Shown here: positions 54,774 to 63,760 of the stretch, piece by piece | How positions within the stretch are numbered: the stretch's first letter is position 1 | How the letters are laid out: the number at the start of each line of letters is the position of its first letter | Assembly (NCBI RefSeq): GCF_000373965.1 | Contig: NZ_KB892865.1 | Coordinates: forward strand, 139,338 to 203,337 | Direction of reading: 5' to 3' | Length of the DNA: 64,000 nt | Source: Uliginosibacterium gangwonense DSM 18521 | Lineage (GTDB): Bacteria; Pseudomonadota; Gammaproteobacteria; Burkholderiales; Rhodocyclaceae | Notes under the pieces: model-generated | The model's input: only the letters and a program-made list of their open reading frames with translations | What the model was told of the DNA's origin: nothing | The model's database searches: none | Position numbers and translations under genes: made by a program

Positions 54774-55958
54774 ATGTCGAGCGCCCAACCCATTACCCTG
54801 CACCCCGCCCGCCCCGCCCAGCCGCAAGCCGGGTCAGACGTGACGCCAGCCATCCCCGGCCATCGCGTGGAACTGCAACTGCTCACCACGCTCAAGTGCA
54901 ACCTCAAATGCACCTATTGCTCGCTGGGCGTCGGTGAAGTGCTCGGCTCCCAGACCCATGTGGACTACAGCCTGGATCAACTGGAAAATTTCGTCGCCAC
55001 CCATCTGGGCGGGTATGAGACCTACGTCACCTTCTACGGCGGGGAACCCACACTCAACACCCAGTACATGCAGGAAGTGATCGCCCGCTTCCCCAATTTC
55101 CGCTATCAGTTGCAAACCAACGGCACATTGCTTGATGGCCTGCCAGATGCGCTGCTGGCCCGCATGTCCAACTACCTCATCTCCATTGATGGGGGAGAAA
55201 CCACCACCGACGGCTACCGTGGCCGGGGCATCTACCGGCAGGTGATGAAGAATCTGGCCACCGTCCGCCCCAAGATCGCGGGCAGTGCCACCGCACGCGT
55301 CACCTGGAGCCACCCGGAAATCAGCTTTGAAGAACTTGACCACCTCACCGAAATCTTCGATTACCTGTATTTCCAGTTTGTGGCAGACCGGGGCGCTTAC
55401 CCGGCGGAAGGCATGGCCAAGCGCCGCGCCATTCTGGCGCAGATGATCGACAAGTTCTTCCGCCACACTGACCGTCTCTACCCCATCATCCCCATCATGG
55501 GCATGGTGCGCAACAAGGTGATGCCTTCCCGTGCGCAGGAACTCTACCAGGGCAAGAGCCAGTGCCGCGCCTCCACCCACATCCTGAACGTGATGCCGGA
55601 CGGGCGCATCTTCCCCTGCCCCGATCTGCTCTACCTGCCGGAAATGCAGCAAGGCAGTGTGGTCGACAACTGGCTGCGTGCCAGCCCCCTGCAAGCCGAC
55701 CCGGCCATGCCCTGCTCAAGCTGCGAGGCCTTTGCCTTCTGCCGGGGCAACTGCATGAAGAACCTGTATCTGGCCTATGTAAAGAAGGATGAAGACTACC
55801 GCCGCGAAGTTGTAGAACCCATCTGCGAACTGGTACGCTTCATGGGAGAAGAGATCGACCGCCACAATCCGCAAGAATGGTTCGCCCGCGCCAGCCTGCC
55901 TGTGCGCAAGCAGATCACGGATTGCGAAGTGTACGAATACGTCGAAATCATGCCCTGA
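54774..55958 (+). CDS. Radical SAM/SPASM protein, putative peptide-modifying
   Basis: A 394-aa protein. CNLKCTYC (about residues 42-49) is the Cx3Cx2C radical SAM motif that binds the [4Fe-4S] cluster and SAM; VTFYGGEPTLN follows (GGE motif). The C-terminal SPASM region has Cys-rich segments (SQCRAST, IFPCPDL, MPCSSCEAFAFCRGNC). SPASM proteins usually modify peptides or proteins. No obvious precursor peptide gene adjoins; a FlxA-like protein gene follows after a terminator hairpin. Substrate unknown. Confidence 0.85.
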   Translation: MSSAQPITLHPARPAQPQAGSDVTPAIPGHRVELQLLTTLKCNLKCTYCSLGVGEVLGSQTHVDYSLDQLENFVATHLGGYETYVTFYGGEPTLNTQYMQEVIARFPNFRYQLQTNGTLLDGLPDALLARMSNYLISIDGGETTTDGYRGRGIYRQVMKNLATVRPKIAGSATARVTWSHPEISFEELDHLTEIFDYLYFQFVADRGAYPAEGMAKRRAILAQMIDKFFRHTDRLYPIIPIMGMVRNKVMPSRAQELYQGKSQCRASTHILNVMPDGRIFPCPDLLYLPEMQQGSVVDNWLRASPLQADPAMPCSSCEAFAFCRGNCMKNLYLAYVKKDEDYRREVVEPICELVRFMGEEIDRHNPQEWFARASLPVRKQITDCEVYEYVEIMP

Positions 55959-55973
55959 TCTGTCGCAGCTCTC

Positions 55974-56020
55974 CGGGCTGTTTCCTCCTTGGATACAGCC
56001 CAAACAGCCCGCCCGGTTTT
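55974..56020 (+). terminator. Hairpin after the radical SAM gene
   Basis: CGGGCTGTTT / AAACAGCCCG 10-bp perfect stem with an 18-base loop, then CCCGGTTTTA. It probably ends the radical SAM transcript. Confidence 0.6.
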
Positions 56021-56045
56021 AAAGCAATACCGCCCACCACACCCC

Positions 56046-56276
56046 ATGCTGACCTCCATCCGGCCCACTTACCCCAGCACCACCACGGCAAGCACTTCCG
56101 GCAACCGCCAATTGGAGAACATGAGGCAGCAGCTCAACGATCTGCTCAAGCAATCAGCAGTGTGGCGGCAGAATGGCGCCCGGCAGATCAAACCCGAGCA
56201 GTACCAGCAGATGCAAAGACAGATCGCCGCGCTGGAGGAAAAGATCGCGGTATTGAACCGATCCTCCAAAGCCTAG
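56046..56276 (+). CDS. FlxA-like small coiled-coil protein
   Basis: A 76-aa protein with a Ser/Thr-rich start (STTTASTSG) and a coiled-coil remainder (RQLENMRQQLNDLLKQS and QQMQRQIAALEEKIAVL), the layout of FlxA-like proteins. Function unknown. ATG 56046 is the start; a longer frame begins 19 codons upstream across the hairpin after the radical SAM gene. Confidence 0.6.
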   Translation: MLTSIRPTYPSTTTASTSGNRQLENMRQQLNDLLKQSAVWRQNGARQIKPEQYQQMQRQIAALEEKIAVLNRSSKA

Positions 56277-56403
56277 GGCGACGTGCGCGGTGGCGCATCA
56301 TCGCGCTGCATGAATACCGTTTTACACGCTCAGGCACACGGCGCTATGATGTTCCGAAGGGGTGCAAGTCCCGGGCATTCCCTCGCACACAGCAGGAGCC
56401 GTC

Positions 56404-56820
56404 ATGAAGCCCATCATTCTTTCCTTGCTTGCCGTCTTGGCCATTCAGGGCAATGCAGACGCCGCTGAACAAGCGGAGCATCCCATTCTAGGCGCCTGGG
56501 CCTACACCCTTCAGGATTCAGGCTGCGCCGAGACCTACCACTTCCGGCCCGATGGCAAGCTGACGGTCACCAGTGGTGAAGAGGCCACGGAAGGTGAATA
56601 CGAAGTTTCCGTAGAGCCCGATACCAATGGTTTCTATACCCTGGTCGACACCATCGTCACAACCAACGCCAAAAAAGATTGCTCCGGCAACACCACACCA
56701 GCGGGCGACAGCGGCACCAATTTTTTGTTTTTCGACCCATCAGGGAAATCCTTTTTTGTATGCCAAAGCGATTCCCGTGATTCATGTTTCGGTCCCGTCA
56801 AGCGCCTGAAAAACCAGTAA
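56404..56820 (+). CDS. Secreted protein of unknown function
   Basis: A 138-aa protein with a signal peptide (residues 1-20, cleaved after ADA) and a lipocalin-like beta-rich mature region: HPILGAWAYTL, FRPDGKLTVTSGEEATEGEYEV. Five Cys may form disulfides. Likely periplasmic. It lies 20 bp upstream of the GyrI-like gene. Confidence 0.7.
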   Translation: MKPIILSLLAVLAIQGNADAAEQAEHPILGAWAYTLQDSGCAETYHFRPDGKLTVTSGEEATEGEYEVSVEPDTNGFYTLVDTIVTTNAKKDCSGNTTPAGDSGTNFLFFDPSGKSFFVCQSDSRDSCFGPVKRLKNQ

Positions 56821-56840
56821 CGGGGTACAGGAGAAATACC

Positions 56841-57323
56841 ATGGACATCAACATCAAGACATTGCCGGGTTACCATGTCGCCTATCTGCGCCACATCGGC
56901 TCTTACATGGCAGGTGGCATCCCCGCGACATGGGCCAAGCTCAATCAATGGTGTCAGGAACAAGGCTTTGGCAATCCCCGCCGGAACATGATCGGCATAT
57001 CGTGGAGCGACCCCAAGACCACTCCACCGGAAGACTGTTGTTACGATGCCTGTGTCGAAATCGAACGCGACTATCCGGTCCCCGCGCCGCTTGCTGTGCA
57101 GGCCATTCCGGGTGGCACGTATGTCGTCGCACGCTATCAGGGCACCCCGGAACAGATCGGCCCAGTGTGGCACCAGCTATTCACGGAGTGGCTCCCTCAA
57201 AGCGCGTATCAATTTGACCCGCGCCCCTGCTTTGAACTCTATCCGTCTGACATCAACTGCATGCCGGAGCCGGGTGTATTCATCTGTGATATCTGCATCC
57301 CGGTTCGGCCCAAACAGCAATAG
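56841..57323 (+). CDS. GyrI-like small-molecule-binding protein
   Basis: A 160-aa protein of the GyrI/AraC effector-binding fold: VAYLRHIGSYMAGGIPATWAKLNQW, MIGISWSDPKTTPPEDCCYDACVEIE and GGTYVVARYQGTPEQIGPVWHQLFTEWLP are family segments. No DNA-binding domain is present, so it is a stand-alone binding domain (SbmC-like). CAGGAG lies 9 nt before the ATG. Ends convergent with the DUF4349 gene. Confidence 0.85.
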   Translation: MDINIKTLPGYHVAYLRHIGSYMAGGIPATWAKLNQWCQEQGFGNPRRNMIGISWSDPKTTPPEDCCYDACVEIERDYPVPAPLAVQAIPGGTYVVARYQGTPEQIGPVWHQLFTEWLPQSAYQFDPRPCFELYPSDINCMPEPGVFICDICIPVRPKQQ

Positions 57324-57324
57324 C

Positions 57325-58212
57325 CTACTTGGGTGGAACCGCATCATTAGAGGCAGCAATCGGGGGCAGCACTTGTGCCCCTGCCCGCGCCTTGCGCCGC
57401 AGCAGCCGTATCACGAATATCAGGATGCACAAGGCAAACAGCCAGGGCAGGCCGCCTGAAACCACCACCAGCAACGCGGCCAGACTACCCGCCAGCACAG
57501 AGCCCATCTCGCCCCAGGCATTGCTGACCGGTGCCCAAACGCCCCCATGCGAAAAGCCTGCTGGTGTGCGGAAGGTAACGTCCAGCGTGGTTTTCTCAGT
57601 CAATTGCAGCGTAGCACGAATCTTCCCGGTCAAGGCATCAATCTCGCCTTGCACACGGGCCAGTTCGCGCTCCAGTTCCAGCAGTTCGGAGAGCTTGCCA
57701 GCGTGAGATGCCGTCAAGGCCCGCAAGCGGTCCCTCAATGCCTTTTGATTATCCAATTGAGCTTGAATATCGATCACCTCGTTGGTGCGATCGGTCTGGC
57801 TCATTTCATGCACCGCCACCTTGCCCAATCCCAGCAAGGTATCCAGCAGCCCTGCAGCCTGGGCCGGGTCAATGCGCAAGACCAGATGGGCGCTGCTGTA
57901 GTCGCGCTCCTGCCTGTTCATTTCTGCCGTCACAACTTCGCAAGCGGGAAACTGGCATGCCTGTAGCTGCTGGTTCCACACCGCCTCCAGGCGATCTGCC
58001 GCCACTTCTATGACCAGAGAATGGCGCAACTCCACATGCCGCTGTGCCATCTTGGCCTGTTCCACCCCACTCCCCTGGGCCGTATTGACCGTATTTGCGG
58101 TGGCCTTGGCAACCGGTGCGTTCGCCCCCACTACCGAAGCCATTTCATTCTTTTTGGAACAAGCTGCCATGACCAAGCACGCCAACACAAGCAAGATGTA
58201 TTTGTTTTTCAT
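57325..58212 (-). CDS. DUF4349 lipoprotein
   Basis: A 295-aa lipoprotein (lipobox VMAAC, Cys18) with a DUF4349 domain: an external region (RHVELRHSLVIEVAADRLEAVW ... LRIDPAQAAGLLDTLLGLG), a coiled coil (LSELLELERELARVQGEIDALTGKI) and a C-terminal membrane span (about 250-275) followed by basic residues. Function unknown; homologues are membrane-anchored, perhaps cell-envelope sensors. Confidence 0.85.
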   Translation of the reverse strand: MKNKYILLVLACLVMAACSKKNEMASVVGANAPVAKATANTVNTAQGSGVEQAKMAQRHVELRHSLVIEVAADRLEAVWNQQLQACQFPACEVVTAEMNRQERDYSSAHLVLRIDPAQAAGLLDTLLGLGKVAVHEMSQTDRTNEVIDIQAQLDNQKALRDRLRALTASHAGKLSELLELERELARVQGEIDALTGKIRATLQLTEKTTLDVTFRTPAGFSHGGVWAPVSNAWGEMGSVLAGSLAALLVVVSGGLPWLFALCILIFVIRLLRRKARAGAQVLPPIAASNDAVPPK

Positions 58213-58425
58213 ATCCGATTACATGTACGAAAATTGCTGCCACCTGCCATGGCACCCAAGTGAGTGCGATGCCAAGCATCCGCACTTCACCCTTGCCGAC
58301 GGCAGATTACCCAGCAACAATTATGACAAGAACAGGGGCCTTCCATCCTGCCGTCAATCGCCTTGAAGCCAGACGGGAGGATCGGTTCATGCGAAAATCA
58401 AACTTCAGCCTTGCTCAACAACACC

Positions 58426-59394
58426 ATGGAACTGATTTTTCTTGGCACTTCAGCAGGAACCCCCACGCGAGGCCGGAATGTTTCGGCCTGCGCGCTACGC
58501 CTAGTCAACCAGCGGGCCTGGTATCTGATTGATTGTGGTGAAGGCACCCAGCATCGCCTGCTCAGTACGCCCCTGTCCTTACGGGCACTCGAAGCGGTCT
58601 GCATCACCCATGTGCATGGGGATCACACTTTCGGTCTGCCGGGCCTCATTGCCAGCGCCCAGATGGCCAAGCGCACCGAGGCGCTGAAGATTCTGGCCCC
58701 GGCAGGCGTCAAGGAATATGTCGAAACAGCCTTGCGTTGTTCGGACACATTCATTGGTTTTCCACTCGAATGGGTGGAAATATCGGCAAAATCTGGCACT
58801 ACACCACTTGAGGGCGTGAGCGTGACAAGCACCGCACTCTCGCATCGCGTGCCATCATATGCGTACTGCTTTGCCGAGGCAGCCATTCCCGGCAAACTGG
58901 ATCGGCCAAAATTGCAGGCACTTGGCATTCCGGCAGGACCGGACTGGGCGCGCCTCAAGGCAGGCGAGGATATCACCCTGGCCGACGGCAGAACCTTGCA
59001 CAGCAGTGATTTTGTGCTGCCCGCACGTGCGCCACGGCAAATCATTATCGCCGGGGATAACGACACCCCCGGCCTGTTGACCGACTTATGCGCACAAGCC
59101 CAGGTCTTGGTGCATGAAGCCACTTATACACAGGCGGTAAGCGACAAGGTGGGGCCAGAGCCGCAGCACTGCTCGGCACAGCACATTGCGCAATTTGCCC
59201 AGGAAACGCAGGTGCCGAACCTGATCCTCACCCATTTCAGCGCACGCTATGCCAACGCCCTGACCGGGCCGGATTCGATTGAAGAACTCCGCGAAGAAGC
59301 CGCCAGGCATTACACCGGCAGGCTCTTTCTGGCGCAGGACTATGCCCGATACATGCTTGATAAAACCGGTCTCCTCACAGAAGCACTTCCGTGA
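58426..59394 (+). CDS. rnz: Ribonuclease Z
   Basis: A 322-aa metallo-beta-lactamase-fold endonuclease that matures the 3' ends of tRNAs lacking encoded CCA. MELIFLGTSAGTPTRGRNVSA is the opening; the zinc motif is THVHGDHTFGLPGL (HxHxDH), with later His and Asp in VLVHEATY, IIAGDNDTP and LILTHFSAR. ATG 58426 gives the standard start. Confidence 0.95.
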   Translation: MELIFLGTSAGTPTRGRNVSACALRLVNQRAWYLIDCGEGTQHRLLSTPLSLRALEAVCITHVHGDHTFGLPGLIASAQMAKRTEALKILAPAGVKEYVETALRCSDTFIGFPLEWVEISAKSGTTPLEGVSVTSTALSHRVPSYAYCFAEAAIPGKLDRPKLQALGIPAGPDWARLKAGEDITLADGRTLHSSDFVLPARAPRQIIIAGDNDTPGLLTDLCAQAQVLVHEATYTQAVSDKVGPEPQHCSAQHIAQFAQETQVPNLILTHFSARYANALTGPDSIEELREEAARHYTGRLFLAQDYARYMLDKTGLLTEALP

Positions 59395-59400
59395 GGAGAC
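59365..59400 (-). terminator. Terminator of the PurM-like gene
   Basis: GTCTCCTCAC / GTGAGGAGAC perfect 10-bp stem, 12-base loop; on the minus strand it is followed by CGGTTTTATC. The rnz stop lies in its right arm. Confidence 0.65.
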
Positions 59401-59416
59401 TTGGCGCTATCTTTGC

Positions 59417-60526
59417 TCAGGCCCGCAGGTGCAGCTCATCTGCTGCATAAGTCAGTTTGAGTGGCTCAATCACCACCTGCTTGGCACCGGCTTCGACGCG
59501 ACCTGCCACCCAGCCCTTGACGCCCACTGATGCGGCGATGCGCACCACCTCCTCGGCTTGATCGGCGGCCACATAGAAGGCGAAACCGGCGCCCATGTTG
59601 AGGCTGCCATAGGCTTCGCGGTCATCAATACCAGCGTGGTGCTGGATGAAGGACAACACCGGCGGCACGTCCGGCAGGGTGTGGATGCGATAGGTGAAGT
59701 TACCGGGGTGGCGCATGATCTTGCGCCAGCCGTGACCAGTAATGTTGGCAGAATAATGCGGCACGATGCCTGCGGCAAACAGCGCTTCGGTCACCGGCAC
59801 ATAAAGCGTGGTCGCATCCAGCACCGCTTCGCCATAACAACGGCCATCAGCAATCTTGGTGGCATAGCCTTCAGGCAGGCGTTCGGCCAGCTTGCGGGCC
59901 AGACTCACACCGTTGGCGTGGATGCCGCTAGAGGCAAGCAGCACAATCGCGTCGCCATCCTGCATCTTGTCACCCAGGGTCAGGCGGTCCCGCGAGGGGA
60001 TGATGCCAACCGACGAGGCGGCAAGGTCAATCCGCCCGGCCTCCACCACACCCGCCAGCGCGGGGGTTTCGCCGCCACCCCAGCTCACCTTGCAGACGTC
60101 ACAGGCGCGCTGCCAACCATTGACCAGATCACGCATGCGCTGCTCATCAGCAAACCAATCGCTGCCACCGGCAGACCAGTAGGCATGGATCGACAAGGGG
60201 GTTGCCCCCACAGTGATCAAGTCATTGACCGCCATGGCGATGGTGTCTTGCGCGATGGAATCGTAATGGGTGCGCCCGCTGATGGGGCGTACCGAATCAG
60301 CCACCAGCGCCTTAGTGCCCAGGCATTCAGTAATCGACGCAATGAGTTGCCCCCCCACCTCCATTACATAGGCGGATTCCCCGCGAGAAGCGAGAATTTC
60401 GCTCACCCCGTGGCCGGAGAGGTTGCCTGCGGTGGCTGCGGCGGCTTTCTGGGCCAGGATCTTGAGCGGGTCGATCTTGCTGTAATCCACGCCTGCGGCG
60501 CTGTAGTCGAGAGGGGTCTGGGCCAT
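59417..60526 (-). CDS. Divergent PurM-like AIR-synthase-family protein
   Basis: A 369-aa protein of the phosphoribosylformylglycinamidine cyclo-ligase (AIR synthase) superfamily. Opening DYSAAGVDYSKIDPLK and IAMAVNDLITVGATPL, PSRDRLTLGDKMQDGDAIVLLASSGIHANGVSLARKL and NITGHGWRKIMR match PurM segments, but the nucleotide-site GTDGVGTK motif of classical PurM is replaced by TECLGTKA. It may be the only PurM here or a paralogue. Divergent from hda with a ~200-bp gap. Confidence 0.75.
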   Translation of the reverse strand: MAQTPLDYSAAGVDYSKIDPLKILAQKAAAATAGNLSGHGVSEILASRGESAYVMEVGGQLIASITECLGTKALVADSVRPISGRTHYDSIAQDTIAMAVNDLITVGATPLSIHAYWSAGGSDWFADEQRMRDLVNGWQRACDVCKVSWGGGETPALAGVVEAGRIDLAASSVGIIPSRDRLTLGDKMQDGDAIVLLASSGIHANGVSLARKLAERLPEGYATKIADGRCYGEAVLDATTLYVPVTEALFAAGIVPHYSANITGHGWRKIMRHPGNFTYRIHTLPDVPPVLSFIQHHAGIDDREAYGSLNMGAGFAFYVAADQAEEVVRIAASVGVKGWVAGRVEAGAKQVVIEPLKLTYAADELHLRA

Positions 60527-60734
60527 GGTGATGAACTCGGCGATCTGGGGAAAATGCGGCATTTTACCCGCTTGGGCCGCTTGGCGCCCCTGTTATTGGT
60601 ATTTTCTTGGCGCACCGACCGGGGCTGATGCGTGAAATATCCGCCCCAAACGACCCCAGGCCAAGCTTTAAACGGCGTAAACCGGTAAGATTGGCTCCTT
60701 TGATTCGATTTTGGATTGCCCCTGAGTCCTGTGC

Positions 60735-61463
60735 ATGCTGTTTTTCCGCCAGCCACTTTCTGATGAGAGCTTCCCTACGGAGCAATTGACGCTTGATGTT
60801 CGGCCGCCCCAGACGCCGAGCTTCGAGAATTTCGTCATTGGCCCCAACAAGGGGCTGCTTGTCGCGCTGCGCCAGCAACTGGACGCCCATGACGGCAGTT
60901 GGCTCTACGTCTGGGGAGCGCCGGGCACCGGACGCACACACCTGCTGCGCGCGGCAGTGGCCCAGGCAGACCTGGACAACCGCCCCACCTGTTACCTGAC
61001 GGCCTCGCAAGGTGCCCAACTGGAAATGCGGGAAGACCTGCTGGCCGCACTGGACGATGTAGACCAGCTCGACAAAGATGGGCAGGCGGCGCTCTTCCGC
61101 GCCCTGATCCAAGCCCGTGAGGCACGTGGCACGTTGCTGTTGGCGGGCGGCTGCGCGCCGCAAAAGCTCAAGATGCGTGAGGACGTGCGTACCCGCATCG
61201 GTCAGGCGCTGATCTTCGAGATCAAGGCGCTGGATGACGCGGCCAAGGGTGCCTTGCTGATCCAGCATGCGGCTGAGCGGGGCATCTCGCTGGACGCCGA
61301 TATCGTGGAATACCTCTTGCGCCACGGCAGCCGTGACCAGCGCTGGCTGATGAGTGTGCTGGACGCACTGGACGACGCTTCCCTCACCCAGGGGCGCCCC
61401 GTCACCCTGCCGCTGCTGCGCGAGATTCTGCATGACGACTGTGAGCCGGAACTCCCGTTCTGA
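60735..61463 (+). CDS. hda: DnaA regulatory inactivator Hda
   Basis: A 242-aa DnaA-domain III-like AAA+ protein that, with the sliding clamp, stimulates ATP hydrolysis by DnaA after initiation. EQLTLDV at the N-terminus is a clamp-binding motif; SFENFVIGPNKGLL and Walker A GAPGTGRTHLL (Lys replaced by Arg) follow, with the sensor Arg region SRDQRWLMSVLDALD at the end. A short N-terminal extension precedes the motif. Followed by the HAD, pcnB and folK genes. Confidence 0.92.
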   Translation: MLFFRQPLSDESFPTEQLTLDVRPPQTPSFENFVIGPNKGLLVALRQQLDAHDGSWLYVWGAPGTGRTHLLRAAVAQADLDNRPTCYLTASQGAQLEMREDLLAALDDVDQLDKDGQAALFRALIQAREARGTLLLAGGCAPQKLKMREDVRTRIGQALIFEIKALDDAAKGALLIQHAAERGISLDADIVEYLLRHGSRDQRWLMSVLDALDDASLTQGRPVTLPLLREILHDDCEPELPF

Positions 61464-61507
61464 GCCACCCCGGATTCTTTCTTTTTCAACCTTCTGCGAC
61501 ACTTGCT

Positions 61508-62227
61508 ATGCGCCCCATGAATCTTGCCCTCTTCGACCTGGACAACACACTGCTGGTTGGTGACTCGGACCACGCCTGGGGGCAATTCCTGTGCGACAAG
61601 GGCATCGTTGACCGCGACGAGTACGAAGCCCGCAACAATGCCTTCTACGAGCAGTACAAGGCCGGGACGCTGAACATCACGGAATTTCTGGAATTCGTGC
61701 TGGCCCCGCTGGCCGAGCGCTCACGCGAGGAACTTGATGCCCTGCATGGCGAATTCCTCAACGACGTGATCTTCAACATGATCACGCCGCTGGGTGAAGC
61801 CCTGGTGCGCTGGCACATTGAGCAAGGCGACCTGTGCGCAATGGTGACGGCCACCAATGCCTTTGTGACCGCCCCGATTGCCCGCTACTTCCAGATTCCG
61901 CACCTGATCGCCACCATCCCGGCCATCGAAAATGGCCGCTTCACCGGCAAACCCCACGGCACGCCAGCGTTCCGCGAAGGTAAGGTGGAACGGGTGGCAC
62001 GCTGGCTGGAATCCATGGCGCTTGACCTCACCAGCTTTGAGCACAGCTGGTTCTACAGCGACTCCCACAACGACCTACCCCTACTCTCAGTGGTCAACAA
62101 CCCGGTGGCGGTCGACCCGGATGACGCCTTGCGCCTGCGGGCCGAAACGTTGGGCTGGCCGGTGATCACCCTGCGCCGCGTGGATGAAGAGGAAGAGTCT
62201 TCCGAAATCATCCTGCCCACGCGCTGA
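61508..62227 (+). CDS. HAD-IB phosphatase (SerB-like)
   Basis: A 239-aa HAD hydrolase of subfamily IB. Motif I FDLDNTLLVGDSD (nucleophile Asp), motif II TATNAFV, motif III KVERVARWLE, motif IV YSDSHNDLPLL are intact. Family members include phosphoserine phosphatase-like enzymes; substrate not predictable. Start ATG 61508 or 61517. The hda-HAD-pcnB-folK order is conserved in betaproteobacteria. Confidence 0.9.
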   Translation: MRPMNLALFDLDNTLLVGDSDHAWGQFLCDKGIVDRDEYEARNNAFYEQYKAGTLNITEFLEFVLAPLAERSREELDALHGEFLNDVIFNMITPLGEALVRWHIEQGDLCAMVTATNAFVTAPIARYFQIPHLIATIPAIENGRFTGKPHGTPAFREGKVERVARWLESMALDLTSFEHSWFYSDSHNDLPLLSVVNNPVAVDPDDALRLRAETLGWPVITLRRVDEEEESSEIILPTR

Positions 62228-62395
62228 TGCCATCCGCGCAACAACATTCAGGCGCACATCTCTTGCAGGATCGGGGCGTTACAAGCGCCACCGATCACAA
62301 GGTTTGATCTGGAAGGTGCAAGAAGTTGGCGGCAAAGCTCATCGAGCCTGTATACTTATGGACTTCATGAAACGTACCAAGTCCCCTACACCAGC

Positions 62396-63760
62396 ATGAT
62401 CCGAAAACTGCTCCGCCGGGTGTTCTCCCGGCATACGGAGTCATCATCCCCTGCCCCGGAGGCCGCCTACATCCCCGCTGACCAGCACGGCATTCGCAGC
62501 GCCATGATCCTGCCTGCCGCCCGCAAGGTTTGCGCGGTGCTGCAAGAAGCCGGATTCAAAGCCTATGTGGTAGGCGGGGCCGTGCGAGACCTGATTGCAG
62601 GCATCAAGCCCAAAGACTACGACGTTGCCACCAATGCCACGCCGGACGAGGTGCGCAACCTGTTCCGGCGTTCTCGCATTATTGGGCGACGTTTCCGCAT
62701 CGTGCACGTGATGAGCGGGCCGGAAACCATTGAGGTTTCCACCTTCCGCGCCCTGCACGATGAAGACACAATCACCGACGAACATGGCCGTGTGCTGCAC
62801 GATAACGTCTGGGGCACCATCGAGGAAGACGCCACCCGGCGTGATTTCACCGTCAACGCCCTGTACTATGACCCGACCACCGAGACGGTCATCGATTACC
62901 ACAATGGCGTTGCCGACCTGCAGAAGAAAACCCTGCGCATGATCGGCGACCCGGCCACCCGTTATCGTGAAGACCCGGTACGCATGCTGCGGGCCGTGCG
63001 GCTGGCCGCCAAACTGGGGCTAAGCATCGATCCGGCTGCCAAAGACCCGATCCCGGAGATGGCCGTACTGCTGGAAAACGTACCTGCAGCCCGCCTCTTT
63101 GACGAGATGCTCAAGCTGCTTTCCAGTGGCTACGCCGTGCTCTGCATCAAGCAATTGCGTGAAGAAAACCTGCACAAGGGGCTGCTGCCACTGCTGGATG
63201 TGATCCTCGGCCAGCCGCAGGGGGAAAAATTCATCTGGCTGGCACTGGCCAACACCGATGCACGCGTGCGCGCAGGCAAACCGATCTCCCCCGGCTTCCT
63301 GTTTGCCACCCTGCTGTGGAATGAGGTGTTGAGCAACTGGAACGCCCGCAAGGAAAATGGCGAATACGGCCAGCCCGCGCTCTTTGCGGCCATGGACGAG
63401 GTGCTTGCGAGCCAGGCTGAAAAGCTGGCCATCACCCGGCGCATCTCGGCAGACATCACCGAAATCTGGGCACTGCAACCCCGCTTCGACAAGCGCGCGG
63501 GCAAAGCTCCCTACCGCCTGCTGGAGCAGGCGCGCTACCGTGCCGGTTACGACTTCCTGCGCCTGCGCGCCGAATCCGGCGAAATCGACATGGAACTGCC
63601 CGAGTGGTGGGACGCCTTTGCCGATGCCAAGCCTGAAGAGCGCGAAGCCATGCTGCAGCCAGAAAAGAAAGATGGCCCACGCAAGCGCCGCCCGCGCAAA
63701 CGCAAACCCGCAGGCAGCCCCGACCATGGCGGTAACGGCACCCCGGCTGCCAGCCAATGA
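62396..63760 (+). CDS. pcnB: Poly(A) polymerase I PcnB
   Basis: A 454-aa nucleotidyltransferase that adds 3' poly(A) tails to RNA and promotes decay. VVGGAVRDLIAGIKPKDYDVATNATP is the catalytic domain start with the GG...DxD site (Asp pair in KDYDV), then RFRIVHVM and RRDFTVNALYYDP. The C-terminal tail is strongly basic (RKRRPRKRKPA), as in PcnB. Overlaps folK by ATGA. Confidence 0.95.
   Translation: MIRKLLRRVFSRHTESSSPAPEAAYIPADQHGIRSAMILPAARKVCAVLQEAGFKAYVVGGAVRDLIAGIKPKDYDVATNATPDEVRNLFRRSRIIGRRFRIVHVMSGPETIEVSTFRALHDEDTITDEHGRVLHDNVWGTIEEDATRRDFTVNALYYDPTTETVIDYHNGVADLQKKTLRMIGDPATRYREDPVRMLRAVRLAAKLGLSIDPAAKDPIPEMAVLLENVPAARLFDEMLKLLSSGYAVLCIKQLREENLHKGLLPLLDVILGQPQGEKFIWLALANTDARVRAGKPISPGFLFATLLWNEVLSNWNARKENGEYGQPALFAAMDEVLASQAEKLAITRRISADITEIWALQPRFDKRAGKAPYRLLEQARYRAGYDFLRLRAESGEIDMELPEWWDAFADAKPEEREAMLQPEKKDGPRKRRPRKRKPAGSPDHGGNGTPAASQ

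Noticed and set aside
54533-54937. 134-codon ORF overlapping the radical SAM start, considered as a precursor peptide
   Set aside because: It is very basic, mostly in shadow of the radical SAM gene, and lacks a leader/core layout or ribosome site.
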